A stretch of DNA of 64,000 bases from Streptomyces sp. NBC_00690. Lineage in GTDB: Bacteria > Actinomycetota > Actinomycetes > Streptomycetales > Streptomycetaceae. This document shows, piece by piece, positions 17,317 through 25,324 of the stretch. The notes below the pieces were generated by a model that worked only from the letters and a program-made list of their open reading frames with translations, did no database searches and was not told the DNA's origin. The translations under genes were made by a program, and so were the position numbers. The stretch covers positions 496,001-560,000 of the forward strand of contig NZ_CP109009.1 of the NCBI RefSeq assembly GCF_036226685.1. The letters are read 5' to 3'. Within the stretch, counting starts at the first letter, position 1. Each line of letters begins with the position of its first letter.

Positions 17317-18747
17317 CTACGGCCCTTTCGGACGGGTGCCGAGGCGACCCAGGGAGCGGTCCAGAAGTGTCACCACAAGAGACAGCGCGGCGACGGCGAG
17401 CATGAACAGGGCGAGTCGATGCAAAGCACCGGTGTCCGCTCCGGCACCGTAGAACGCGGCGGTGGCCGCGGCCGAGGACATCGCGCCGACGTAGGTGGAA
17501 GTCCGCAGCAGCCCTGCGGAAGATCCCAGACGTTCCCGATCGGCCTGGTAGTACATCGCACTCTGCACGGCGAGGCCGGTCAATCCCTGGGAGACGCCCA
17601 TCACGGCGGCGACGGCGAGGAGGAGCCAGAGGGCACTGGCCGAGTCGATCAGAAGCAGCAGGGCACAGGCCGCGAGCTGGGCGATGCCACCCAGGACGAG
17701 CTGTCCGCGCACGGCGCCCTTGCGACGTCCACTGAGGGCGGACGCGGTGACCGCGGCCAGGAACAGCGGCAGCAGCAGGAGCCCGACTGCGGGAGCCGAC
17801 AGCCCTCGCCCCTCCCCCAGCCACTGGGCGTACCCGTACAGGAAGCAGTAGCACACGGCCGTGGCCAGCAGATTCCGAAGGTAGGTGGCGAGCAGGGGGA
17901 TGTTGCCGCGGAGCATGCGCAGATCGATGAAGGGCTTCGTCGCCCGTAGTTCGCGGATTGTGAGGGCGACCGCCGCCGCGCCGGCCAGCACGGGCAGGTA
18001 CCAGTGGGCGGCCCGCGGGCTCATCAGGAACAGGAGCAGGGCGAGCAGGGTCGCGGCGAAGAGCGTCATGCCCGAGAGGTCCGGTCTGGCGGGTCGTCGG
18101 TCGTCGGCCGGATGTTCGAAACGGGAAGCCTTGGGCAGGCGTAGCGCCCCGAGGGCGAGGCAGGCTGCCGCCAGCGGGATGTTGATGGCGAAGGTGGCCC
18201 GCCAGCCGCCCAGCCCGATGAGTAGGCCGCCGAGTGTGGGACCGACGACGGAGACGCTCTGACCTGCGATGGCGAGCAGCGTCAGGACCCTGCCCGGGCT
18301 GTCTCGGCCGGTGCGCTCGGCCTCACTGGCGATGAGGTGCATCGCGGCCGGGTAGCCGGCGCAGGTGCCCAGACCCAGCAGGATGCGGGCGACGATCAGG
18401 ATGCCGAGATTGGGGGCGAGGACGCCGAGGAGTCCGGCGAAGCCGACCAGTCCAGCGCCGAGGAGGAAGAGCCGGCGGGGGCCGTGCACGTCGATCAACC
18501 ACCCGGCGACGGGCTGGCCGACCGCCGCGGCCAGATAGAGGGCGGAGACCAGCCATGCGGTCTGCGAGGGCAGTGCGCCGAGGGCCTCCCCTATCGGCAC
18601 GAGCGAGACCGCGACGATGGACGAGTTGAGCGGGTTCAAGACCGCTCCGAGCACCAGCGGGGCGATCAGGCGGCGGTCGAACGCCTCCTGGGGGCGGGCC
18701 CGGCGGGTGCGTGGGACGCGAGCCGAACGGGTGCGTCGGCATCTCAC
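17317..18747 (-). CDS. MFS transporter, DHA2-like (14-TMS type)
   Basis: A 476-residue membrane carrier. After a basic N terminus the first helix reads LIAPLVLGAVLNPLNSSIVAV, followed by a motif A-like loop (GWLIDVHGPRRLFLLGAGLV) and motif C-like GQSVSVVGPTLGGLLIG, typical of proton-driven drug or metabolite exporters. Up to 14 hydrophobic segments can be counted. Placement in the catabolic island suggests uptake or efflux of its substrate or an intermediate; the direction cannot be told. The start is uncertain because of the long Arg-rich leader. It is 58 bases after the carbonic anhydrase gene and probably co-transcribed with it. Confidence 0.85.
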   Translation of the reverse strand: MRCRRTRSARVPRTRRARPQEAFDRRLIAPLVLGAVLNPLNSSIVAVSLVPIGEALGALPSQTAWLVSALYLAAAVGQPVAGWLIDVHGPRRLFLLGAGLVGFAGLLGVLAPNLGILIVARILLGLGTCAGYPAAMHLIASEAERTGRDSPGRVLTLLAIAGQSVSVVGPTLGGLLIGLGGWRATFAINIPLAAACLALGALRLPKASRFEHPADDRRPARPDLSGMTLFAATLLALLLFLMSPRAAHWYLPVLAGAAAVALTIRELRATKPFIDLRMLRGNIPLLATYLRNLLATAVCYCFLYGYAQWLGEGRGLSAPAVGLLLLPLFLAAVTASALSGRRKGAVRGQLVLGGIAQLAACALLLLIDSASALWLLLAVAAVMGVSQGLTGLAVQSAMYYQADRERLGSSAGLLRTSTYVGAMSSAAATAAFYGAGADTGALHRLALFMLAVAALSLVVTLLDRSLGRLGTRPKGP

Positions 18748-18805
18748 GGCCCGCCTCTTCTCCGCAGGGCGCCTGGTCGAGTCGCTCGTACGACGACCAC
18801 CGCCC

Positions 18806-19330
18806 TCAGCGGTCGATCCGGCGCAGTCCGGAGCGGTAGTGCGCGCCAGCTTCGACGTAGCTGCGGATCGCGGAGTCCAGCCATGCCGGGTCGATGCGGC
18901 GCTTCCGTAGCGTCACGGGCACCCCGAGCGCCATGGTGTCCGGTGGAACTTCGAACCCCTCCGGCACCAGGGCCGCGGCGCCCACCACCGCGCCGGTGCG
19001 CACCACGGCCCGGTTGAGGGTGACCGAGCCGGAGCCGATGAGGCAGCGGCGCTCCACGGTGCAGCCCTCCAGATGGGCGTTGTGCCCAACGACGCATTCG
19101 GGGCCGATCACGGTGGGCCACTGCTCGGTGGTGTGCAGAACCGTTCCGTCCTGGATCGAGGTTCGCGGGCCCACCTCGATGTATCCACCGTGATCGCCGC
19201 GCAGCACGGCGCCCGGCCAGATCGTGGCGTCCTCGCCGATGGAGACCCGTCCGATGACGACGGCGTCCGGGTGGACATAGGCCCTGGGGTGGATCTGGGG
19301 TTCATCGGCTCCGAGAGCGTAGACGGGCAT
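18806..19330 (-). CDS. Gamma-carbonic anhydrase family protein (PaaY-like)
   Basis: A 174-residue left-handed beta-helix protein built of hexapeptide repeats (VVIGRVSIGEDATIWPGAVLRGD, VIGPECVVGHNAHLEGCTVE). Metal-ligand histidines are visible in VLHT and GHNAHLEG. In phenylacetate pathways PaaY-like members act as thioesterases that rescue trapped CoA esters; here the neighbouring CoA-ester genes and PaaX-type regulator make this role plausible but unproven. The shared dyad lies about 104 bases upstream. Confidence 0.85.
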   Translation of the reverse strand: MPVYALGADEPQIHPRAYVHPDAVVIGRVSIGEDATIWPGAVLRGDHGGYIEVGPRTSIQDGTVLHTTEQWPTVIGPECVVGHNAHLEGCTVERRCLIGSGSVTLNRAVVRTGAVVGAAALVPEGFEVPPDTMALGVPVTLRKRRIDPAWLDSAIRSYVEAGAHYRSGLRRIDR

Positions 19331-19433
19331 GAGACGTCCTCCTCGGTGGCTTCCCGACGGAAGCGGGAGCGGCGGAGCGGCCGGGCCGAGGGGCGCAGGC
19401 CGGGATCATCACTGAATTAACGTTCTGAACATA

Positions 19434-19453
19434 CCCGACTTATGAATGTAACA
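19434..19453 (-). promoter_or_regulatory. Shared catabolic operator, copy 2 (carbonic anhydrase/MFS)
   Basis: On the minus strand: TGTTAC-ATTCATAA-GTCGGG. The left arm and the AAGTC are identical to copy 1, while the last three bases of the right arm diverge. It lies about 104 bases before the carbonic anhydrase start. Confidence 0.5.
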
Positions 19454-19556
19454 ACATCGGTTGGGTGGCGTTCGACTGCCCGACGCACTCGGGTGGGATT
19501 CAGGGCGCTAGGCGGCGCGGCGATGAGGGCATGCGGGGCCGCATCCGTACCCCGAC

Positions 19557-19586
19557 AAAAAACCGCCACCCGGACGGGAGTGGCGG
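19557..19586 (-). terminator. Intrinsic terminator with T tract
   Basis: On the minus strand CCGCCAC and GTGGCGG form a stem with a 10-base loop, followed by six T residues. This is a classical rho-independent terminator for transcripts coming from the PaaX-type gene. Confidence 0.88.
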
Positions 19587-19674
19587 CGCTGGTACGGGTG
19601 GGATCGGTTCTCAGTCGTGAGCGGGGCCCGGTCGCTTCGTGGCTGCCGTACCTGCGGCGGGCGGGCACGCGCCT

Positions 19675-19705
19675 GCGACAGCCCTGTGCCGTACAGGGCT
19701 GTCGC
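19675..19705 (-). terminator. Perfect 13-bp hairpin after the PaaX-type gene
   Basis: GCGACAGCCCTGT pairs with ACAGGGCTGTCGC around a GCCGT loop, 31 bases after the stop codon. It has no T tract and precedes the intrinsic terminator above, giving tandem termination. Confidence 0.7.
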
Positions 19706-19736
19706 CGCGGTCGGGTCCGGGACGGCTGCGAGTCGC

Positions 19737-20561
19737 TCAGTCCAGCCATTCCCGCAGCAGCCGCTGCCAGGAGGCATCGAAGCGTTCCCATTCCTCGCGC
19801 AGCACCCGGGCAGGCCAGCGGGCGGGCGCCAGTTCATCGGGGAGCAGCGGATCGTCCGCAAAGTGATGGGTCACCGCGGCGGCCACCATGAATCCGGGGG
19901 CCAGTGCCTCGACGACACAGGCGTCCAGGTCCGTCTGGGTACGGGCCATCGACGAGCGCAGGGACTGGGCGAGACGCTGCCAGGCCCGCAGGTCCCAGAG
20001 TCGGCCGACCAGATCGGCGGGGTCCTGGCTACCGGAAGCGACCATCGTCTCGCACTGGCGCCCGACGATGGCCCGGTCCTCGGCGAGCCGCAACGGATCG
20101 AGGTTCCTCGGCCGCATCCACAGTCCCTCGCGGTACTCGCCCAACCGCAGATTGTGCATCGCCCCGCGCAGGGCCACCCGGTCGCCGGCGTTGCGGCGGT
20201 CCAGCCGCACCATCTCCAGTTCGAAGTTCCCGTCCCAGGGGAGCATCTCGGGAACCCGGCTCATCGACTGCCGGACGCGCCGGTCCGCGAGCCGGCCCGC
20301 GAGGGTGTAGCGGCCGTCGCTCATCTCCAACTCCCCGCCGGCCATCATGCGGGAGAGGGTGACCCGTGCGGTGGTGTCCGGCACACCGAAGAGGCCGCAG
20401 AACCGCACCACTTGGCGGCTGGTCAGACCGGCCGGATCGCTGCCGAGCAGCGCGGACGCGATGATCGAGCGAGCCTTGAGCGGTCGCAGACCGAGGTCCC
20501 GCCACATCAGTTGGTACTGCGAGACCTCGTTCGGGGTGGTTCCTCCCGTCGTCCCGGTCAT
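19737..20561 (-). CDS. PaaX-family transcriptional regulator
   Basis: A 274-residue repressor-type protein. Residues about 25-90 form a winged helix (LKARSIIASALLGSD, FCGLFGVPDTTARVTLSRM, GELEMSDGRYTLAGRLADR), closely patterned on PaaX, which is released from DNA by aryl-CoA ligands such as phenylacetyl-CoA. The middle and C-terminal parts (WDGNFELEMVRLDRRNAGDR; LVGRLWDLRAWQRLAQSL) fit the family, whose usual length is about 280-310. It lies among CoA-ester genes and is the natural candidate to bind the repeated dyad in this island. The start is unsure because no ribosome site is obvious. Confidence 0.85.
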   Translation of the reverse strand: MTGTTGGTTPNEVSQYQLMWRDLGLRPLKARSIIASALLGSDPAGLTSRQVVRFCGLFGVPDTTARVTLSRMMAGGELEMSDGRYTLAGRLADRRVRQSMSRVPEMLPWDGNFELEMVRLDRRNAGDRVALRGAMHNLRLGEYREGLWMRPRNLDPLRLAEDRAIVGRQCETMVASGSQDPADLVGRLWDLRAWQRLAQSLRSSMARTQTDLDACVVEALAPGFMVAAAVTHHFADDPLLPDELAPARWPARVLREEWERFDASWQRLLREWLD

Positions 20562-20754
20562 CGTGGCGGACCACCGGCCGATGCGCCCCGGTGCCGATCA
20601 GTCGGTACCGGTGGGGAGTGGTGTGGGGGGGTCGTCATCATGGGGTCCGTCTCGGTTCTGCTCTTGCGGTACTCGGTCATTGCGGGCAGCGGTCCTGAGT
20701 GTGAGGTGGCACTTTACCGCCGCCCGCGCCGGGCGGTTCTCGGTGTCCCCACGG

Positions 20755-21756
20755 TCAGATCCTGGCCGATGTCATCGAGCTCGGCGCGAAGAGGGACTCG
20801 GGTTCGATCTGCGAGGGGATGAGCCCCTGCTCGTGGGAGTAGCGGATGAACGTCCGTAGCGTCTCTCGGTTGCGCTCGATGCCGTACGGCCAGTAGTCAC
20901 CGGAATCCTCGGACCCGAGGAGTTCCCGCGCCTCTTCGGCGGCGGCGGTCATCCAGGGGAGGCTGTACTTGAGGGCGGTCGTCTCTCTCAGTTCGGCGAG
21001 CGCCCGCTGCTTGGACTCTTCGAACGCCTTGGTGAGCGATTGCGCGGCCCAGGGGTGGGCCTGGAGGACGTCCTGTCTGATGACCACGGTGTGCATGATC
21101 GGGAAAATGCCCGTCGCCTTGAAGTACTCCTTCTCCACCTGGACATAGTCCTCGAACAGCCGCCGTACGTTCGGGGAGCGCCGGGCGAAGGAGGACGGCA
21201 TGTGTGCGGTGTACAGGGCATCGATCTCGCCCGATTCGAGCATGTCGGACAGGGTCCGATCGTCTCCGATGGGCTCGACCACGATGTCGTCCGGCAGGTC
21301 CATGGGCTGCTCGCGCCGGCCGGGCTGCTCCAGGCCCCCGGTGGCGTAGCGGACGCTGTTGACCGGGACCCCGTAGTGGTCGGCCAGCATCCCCTTGATC
21401 CAGACCGCGGCCGTCATCTGGTACTCGGGGCATCCGACGCGCTTGCCCACCAGATCGGCCGGTTTCTCGATACCGCTGTCGGCGTTGACGTAGATACAGG
21501 AGTGCCGGAACATCCGCGAGGGGAAGACGGGGATGGCGGTGAACGGCCGGTCCTCCAGGTCCGCCAGCCGGGTGTACCAGGACAGGGACATCTCGGACAC
21601 TTCAAAATCGCCGAAGTGGAGCATGCGGAACGCGCTCTCCGGCATCATCAGCGGTAGATAGGTGAGCTCGATGCCCTCCGGCCGTACCGACTCATCCTGG
21701 AGTGCTCTGGTGCGGTCGTAGTCCCAGCAGGCGAGCGTCATCGGGATTCTGGCCAT
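20755..21756 (-). CDS. 4,5-dihydroxyphthalate decarboxylase-like protein
   Basis: A 333-residue protein of the Pht5-like/periplasmic-binding-fold family. It starts MARIPMTLACWDYDRTRALQ after AGAGG and contains RPEGIELTYLPLMMPESAFR, FEVSEMSLSWYTRL, FRHSCIYVNADSGIEKPADL and VGCPEYQMTAAVWIKGMLAD. There is no signal peptide, which favours a cytosolic enzyme over an ABC-transporter binding protein. Pht5 removes a carboxyl group from 4,5-dihydroxyphthalate to give protocatechuate. Many relatives are uncharacterised, so the substrate here is open. It is 53 bases after the hydroxyacyl-CoA dehydrogenase gene and probably in its operon. Confidence 0.75.
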   Translation of the reverse strand: MARIPMTLACWDYDRTRALQDESVRPEGIELTYLPLMMPESAFRMLHFGDFEVSEMSLSWYTRLADLEDRPFTAIPVFPSRMFRHSCIYVNADSGIEKPADLVGKRVGCPEYQMTAAVWIKGMLADHYGVPVNSVRYATGGLEQPGRREQPMDLPDDIVVEPIGDDRTLSDMLESGEIDALYTAHMPSSFARRSPNVRRLFEDYVQVEKEYFKATGIFPIMHTVVIRQDVLQAHPWAAQSLTKAFEESKQRALAELRETTALKYSLPWMTAAAEEARELLGSEDSGDYWPYGIERNRETLRTFIRYSHEQGLIPSQIEPESLFAPSSMTSARI

Positions 21757-21808
21757 CGTTCACCTCTTCTGATCGTGACGGTCGGTGTGGTCGGGGCGGG
21801 CTCCGGGG

Positions 21809-22681
21809 TCACCACGGGTAGAACCCCCGGCCGGTCTTACGGCCGAGATCGCCATCGGCGACCATGCGGCGCAGTAGTTCGGGTGGCTCGAATCGGCCGC
21901 CGAGGGTCTCGTACAGATGCTCGGCGATACCGAGCCGGACATCGAGTCCGACGAGATCGGTCAGCCTCAACGGGCCGACCGGATGGCGGTATCCCAGGAC
22001 CATGGCGGTGTCGATGTCCTCGGCGGAGGCGACGCCCTCCTCGACCATGCGGATCGCTTCGAGTCCCAACGCAACGCCGAGCCTGCTGGTGGCGAAGCCC
22101 GGTGAGTCCCGGACCACCACGGGCGTCTTGCCCATCGTCCGGACCCAGCCGACCGCCCTGGCCACGACATCGGACGCCGTGGCACTGCCGGTGACCACCT
22201 CGACCAGACGGCTGGCGGGCACCGGATTGAAGAAGTGCAGTCCGATGAACCGGCTCGCGGGCGGCGCGGCGAGGGACAACTCGTCGATGGAGAGACTGCT
22301 GGTGTTGGTCGCGATGACGGCCGCTGCGTCGACGGCACGGGCGATGGCCCCGATCACCTTGGTCTTCAGGGCCGGTGCCTCCGAGACCGCCTCGATCACG
22401 AGTCCGGCGGACCCGATGCCGTCGATGGACGTGGTGGTCTGGAGCCCGGCCAGGGTCCGGTCCACCGTGCCGTCCAGGGTGCCCCGCTCAGCACTGTGCT
22501 CCAGCGCGCGGGCCACCCTTGCCCGGGCTGCCGCCGCGGCGTCGTCGTCGGCCTCGACCAGTACCACGGTGCTGCCCGCGAGGAGCAGGGCGTGGGCGAT
22601 GCCCGCACCCATCCTGCCCCCGCCGACGACGGCCGTCTCGGAGGGCAGTGTCACCACGGGGATCGGCTCAGACGGTTCCAT
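21809..22681 (-). CDS. 3-hydroxyacyl-CoA dehydrogenase
   Basis: A 290-residue NAD-dependent dehydrogenase of the beta-oxidation type. The N-terminal Rossmann domain has VVGGGRMGAGIAHALLLAGS and a later VLVEA acidic NAD-binding end. NTSSLSIDELS and GLHFFNPVPASRLVEVV carry the catalytic Ser and His. The C-terminal helical domain has VVVRDSPGFATSRLGVALGL and ends GRKTGRGFYPW. The ATG at 22,681 lies inside the end of the hydrolase gene (14-base overlap), so the two are coupled. It should oxidise the hydroxyacyl-CoA made by the enoyl-CoA hydratase of this operon. Confidence 0.92.
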   Translation of the reverse strand: MEPSEPIPVVTLPSETAVVGGGRMGAGIAHALLLAGSTVVLVEADDDAAAAARARVARALEHSAERGTLDGTVDRTLAGLQTTTSIDGIGSAGLVIEAVSEAPALKTKVIGAIARAVDAAAVIATNTSSLSIDELSLAAPPASRFIGLHFFNPVPASRLVEVVTGSATASDVVARAVGWVRTMGKTPVVVRDSPGFATSRLGVALGLEAIRMVEEGVASAEDIDTAMVLGYRHPVGPLRLTDLVGLDVRLGIAEHLYETLGGRFEPPELLRRMVADGDLGRKTGRGFYPW

Positions 22682-23537
22682 GGATCCGCCCCACCGCAGT
22701 GGCCGGCTCCGGGACACCGCGAGCGAAGTCTGCGATCAACCGATTCAGCTGCCCGCTCGCGTCGACCGGTACCAGATGGGCGGCGCCCTCCACGAGCACC
22801 AGGGTGGCGTCCGGCATGGCCTCGGCGAGTTCCGCGCCGACCTCGGGGGGCACCACCCGGTCCTGCGTCCCGTGGACCACCAGGGCGGGTGCCGTGACCG
22901 GAGCGGCCACGGACAGGGGCTCCCAGCGGGACAGTTGCTCGACCGCTTCCAGTGCAACCGGCAGGGGTGTGCCCGCGAACATGCGGCCCAGCCAGTCCAC
23001 CGTGGCATCCGAAACGTCCTCGGCGCAGATGGCACGTGCGGACCGAGCCGCAAAGCCGGGCCAGTCCCGCAGCATGGACCGCGGCATCTTCTCGTACGGG
23101 GCTGTCGCCGCACTGGGCACCCCGATCAGCACCAGTCTTCCGACCGATCCGGGGTGGGTGGTCGCGAGTTCCATCGCCACCGCGGCTCCATAGGCGAATC
23201 CGACCACCGTGACCGCTGTTTCCGGCAGGTCCGGCAGGTCCGGCAGGTCCGGCGGTTCTGCCAGTTCTGCCAGTAGATCCGCGAGGTCGGCGGCATGCCG
23301 GTCCAGGGAGTAGGGGCCGGCCAACTCGGTGGATTCGCCGAAACCGGCGAGGTCCACGGTGACCACGGTGAAGGAGTCCGCGAGCGCAGCTTCCTGATAC
23401 ATCCACATCCGCCGGTCCAGGCACCAGCCGTGCACGAACAGCACCACCGGTCCCTCGCCCCGGCGCTGGTAGTCCAATCCGCGCCGCGAGGTGAACCGCA
23501 CGCGCCGGCGCAGCTCCTCTTCGTACCGTCCGGTCAT
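22668..23537 (-). CDS. Alpha/beta-hydrolase-fold protein lacking the nucleophile Ser
   Basis: A 289-residue protein with a complete alpha/beta-hydrolase frame: VVLFVHGWCLDRRMW (oxyanion region), VTVDLAGFGESTE, a nucleophile elbow, HGTQDRVVPPE (acid) and GAAHLVPVD (His). The elbow reads GFAYG (residues 113-117), with Ala115 where Ser, Cys or Asp is expected; the codon is GCC. It may therefore use another chemistry, like cofactor-free dioxygenases or synthases of this fold that do not need Ser, or act as a binding protein. Residues 96-106 are a PDL repeat. ATGA overlap with the CoA ligase gene indicates coupled translation. Confidence 0.8.
   Translation of the reverse strand: MTGRYEEELRRRVRFTSRRGLDYQRRGEGPVVLFVHGWCLDRRMWMYQEAALADSFTVVTVDLAGFGESTELAGPYSLDRHAADLADLLAELAEPPDLPDLPDLPETAVTVVGFAYGAAVAMELATTHPGSVGRLVLIGVPSAATAPYEKMPRSMLRDWPGFAARSARAICAEDVSDATVDWLGRMFAGTPLPVALEAVEQLSRWEPLSVAAPVTAPALVVHGTQDRVVPPEVGAELAEAMPDATLVLVEGAAHLVPVDASGQLNRLIADFARGVPEPATAVGRIHGTV
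23221..23274 (-). repeat. 9-bp tandem repeat inside the hydrolase gene
   Basis: Three copies of TCCGGCAGG and one variant, then two copies of TCTGCCAGT, encode the PDLPDLPDL-P segment and the preceding LAELAE of the hydrolase. The unit is a multiple of three, so copy changes would keep the frame. Confidence 0.8.
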
Positions 23538-25216
23538 GAGGTGAGTCCCCTTCCTGTTCTTGCCCACTCCTGCACCGCGCGGGTCTGGAGCTTGCCCACC
23601 TGATCGCGTGGCAGTGCCGCCACGAACTCGATGCGCCGGGGGTACTTGTAGGGCGAGATCGCCCCCTTCACATGGGCCTGCAACTGGCTCACCAGAAGCG
23701 AGGAGGGCGGATAGCCGGGTGCCGGGACGACATAGGCGGTGACGACCTCCTGCCGCTCCGGATCGGGCGCCCCCACGACGCACACGTCCCGAACTCCGGG
23801 ATGGCTGCCGAGGGCAGCCTCCACCTCGGCCGGCACCACCTTGTAGCCGGCGGTGCTGATCATGAAGTCGGTACGACCGAGATAGGTGGCGTTGCCCGAG
23901 GGTTCATAGCGGATCAGATCGTCCGCGAGCGTCCAGCCCTCCACCACGTCGCGGCGCTGGAGCTCGGGGCGCCGCCAGTAGGTGAGTCCGCTCGGGCCGC
24001 GCACGGCGAGCCTGCCGACCGTTCCGTCGGCGACTTCCTGGACTCCTGACGCGGTGTCCGACTCCACGGCGAGTGCGGTGTATCCCGGGGACGCCCGACC
24101 CAGTGAGGCGGGCTCGAACCCCTCCCCGGCCCTGGGGGCCAGCGCCCAGCCCGCGAACGCGGTGCTGCCGAAGTTGTTCATCAGTTCGAGGCCACGGCTG
24201 CGCCACTGTTCGCGTACGGGCGAGGGCCCGGAGGTCTGCCACATGGCGAAGGCGCGGTGGAGCGACGACACATCGAGGGAGGGGTCCCGTTCGAGCGCGG
24301 AGGCCAGTCCGGACCAGGCGATGGCCACGGCCGTGAAGGTGCCCACCCGGTGGCGCCCGATGGCTCGGGCGACGCTCTCCGGGTCCGCGTAGCGCTCGAT
24401 GAGCACGGCGGTGGCACCGTGCAGCAGGGTGAAGTTGGTGTGGTAGATGAAGCCGAGCGCGTGGCCGATCGGGGCCGCCGCGGCCCAGACCTCGCCCGAC
24501 CGCACACCGGTGGCCAGCCCGGTCGCATGGCCGGCGAGCAGAAACCGCCGGTGGGTGTGGTAGCAGGCTTTCGGTTGGCCCGTGGTGCCGCCGGTGTGCC
24601 AGACGAGGGCGACGTGGTCGCCGGACCTTGGCGGTACGGCGAGCCGGCCCGACACCGGCTCCACCAGCCTCGCCCAACTGGTGTACGGGGAGGACTCCTC
24701 CCCCGGTCCGAAGACGATGACCTGCTCGACCGTTCCGCCGTCGACGGCCGCCGCGAGGTGTTCGGGCTCGGGGTCGTCGGCGTACGCAATGACGAAGCGC
24801 GCCTCGACATCGTCCAGGAAGTAGCGCAGTTCGGCGCCCTTGGCCTGGACGGGGGTGGGGACGACGACACCGCCCGCCTTCCAGATCGCGATCGCGGCGA
24901 CCACGGCTTCAGGGCGGTTGGGCGACCGGATCGCCACCCGGTCGCCGAGCCGCAGGCCCCGGCCCAGTAGGGCGCCTGCGAACCGGTCGCTCTCGCGGGA
25001 CAGATCGGTGTAGGTCCACCGCCGTCCGCTCTCGTGGTGGATCAGCGCGGTGGCGGCGCCAAGCCCGGCGGCCACCTGACGGTCGGACAGTTCCACCCCG
25101 ACGTTGACCTGCTCCGGGACGGGCGCCCCGAGGACCTCGGTGTACATCGGCTGTAGCTCGGGCGGGACGAGGTAGTGATCCGGGATGCTCGTGCCCACCG
25201 GGTAGACGTCTCCCAT
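23534..25216 (-). CDS. Acyl-CoA synthetase, benzoate/2-aminobenzoate-CoA ligase-like
   Basis: A 560-residue ANL-superfamily ligase that activates a carboxylic acid to its CoA ester through an acyl-AMP. The start MGDVYPVGTSIPDHYLVPPE at 25,216 suits the family. Motifs are VWHTGGTTGQPKACYHTHRR (P-loop), NNFGSTA (A5-like), LADDLIRYEPSGNATYLGRTDFMIS (A7/A8 hinge with Asp and Arg) and a C-terminal DQVGKLQTRAV with the catalytic Lys. Sequence style is nearest to benzoate/anthranilate ligases, so an aromatic or small cyclic acid is the likely substrate. It overlaps the hydrolase gene by four bases and lies 108 bases after the flavin hydroxylase gene. Confidence 0.85.
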   Translation of the reverse strand: MGDVYPVGTSIPDHYLVPPELQPMYTEVLGAPVPEQVNVGVELSDRQVAAGLGAATALIHHESGRRWTYTDLSRESDRFAGALLGRGLRLGDRVAIRSPNRPEAVVAAIAIWKAGGVVVPTPVQAKGAELRYFLDDVEARFVIAYADDPEPEHLAAAVDGGTVEQVIVFGPGEESSPYTSWARLVEPVSGRLAVPPRSGDHVALVWHTGGTTGQPKACYHTHRRFLLAGHATGLATGVRSGEVWAAAAPIGHALGFIYHTNFTLLHGATAVLIERYADPESVARAIGRHRVGTFTAVAIAWSGLASALERDPSLDVSSLHRAFAMWQTSGPSPVREQWRSRGLELMNNFGSTAFAGWALAPRAGEGFEPASLGRASPGYTALAVESDTASGVQEVADGTVGRLAVRGPSGLTYWRRPELQRRDVVEGWTLADDLIRYEPSGNATYLGRTDFMISTAGYKVVPAEVEAALGSHPGVRDVCVVGAPDPERQEVVTAYVVPAPGYPPSSLLVSQLQAHVKGAISPYKYPRRIEFVAALPRDQVGKLQTRAVQEWARTGRGLTS

Positions 25217-25324
25217 GGGGTGCTTCCCTCCAATCCTTCGTGGTTCCTGGCGCGGGCCGTCTCCCATGGCCCCCTGGTGCAGGGCCTGGTCCAACGGCTC
25301 AGGCGGTCCTTCGGTGGGGAGCGG

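Larger units (their letters stand above)
19331..19736. other. Intergenic region with operator and two hairpins
   Basis: The 406 bases between the carbonic anhydrase and PaaX-type genes hold an A/T-rich promoter segment (about 19,405-19,460) with the shared dyad. Two strong hairpins (19,557-19,586 and 19,675-19,705) lie nearer the PaaX-type gene. I see no gene. Confidence 0.6.

Noticed and set aside
20755..21756. Reading the protein as an ABC-transporter solute-binding protein
   Set aside because: No signal peptide or lipobox and no permease or ATPase gene nearby; motifs fit the Pht5-like group better.
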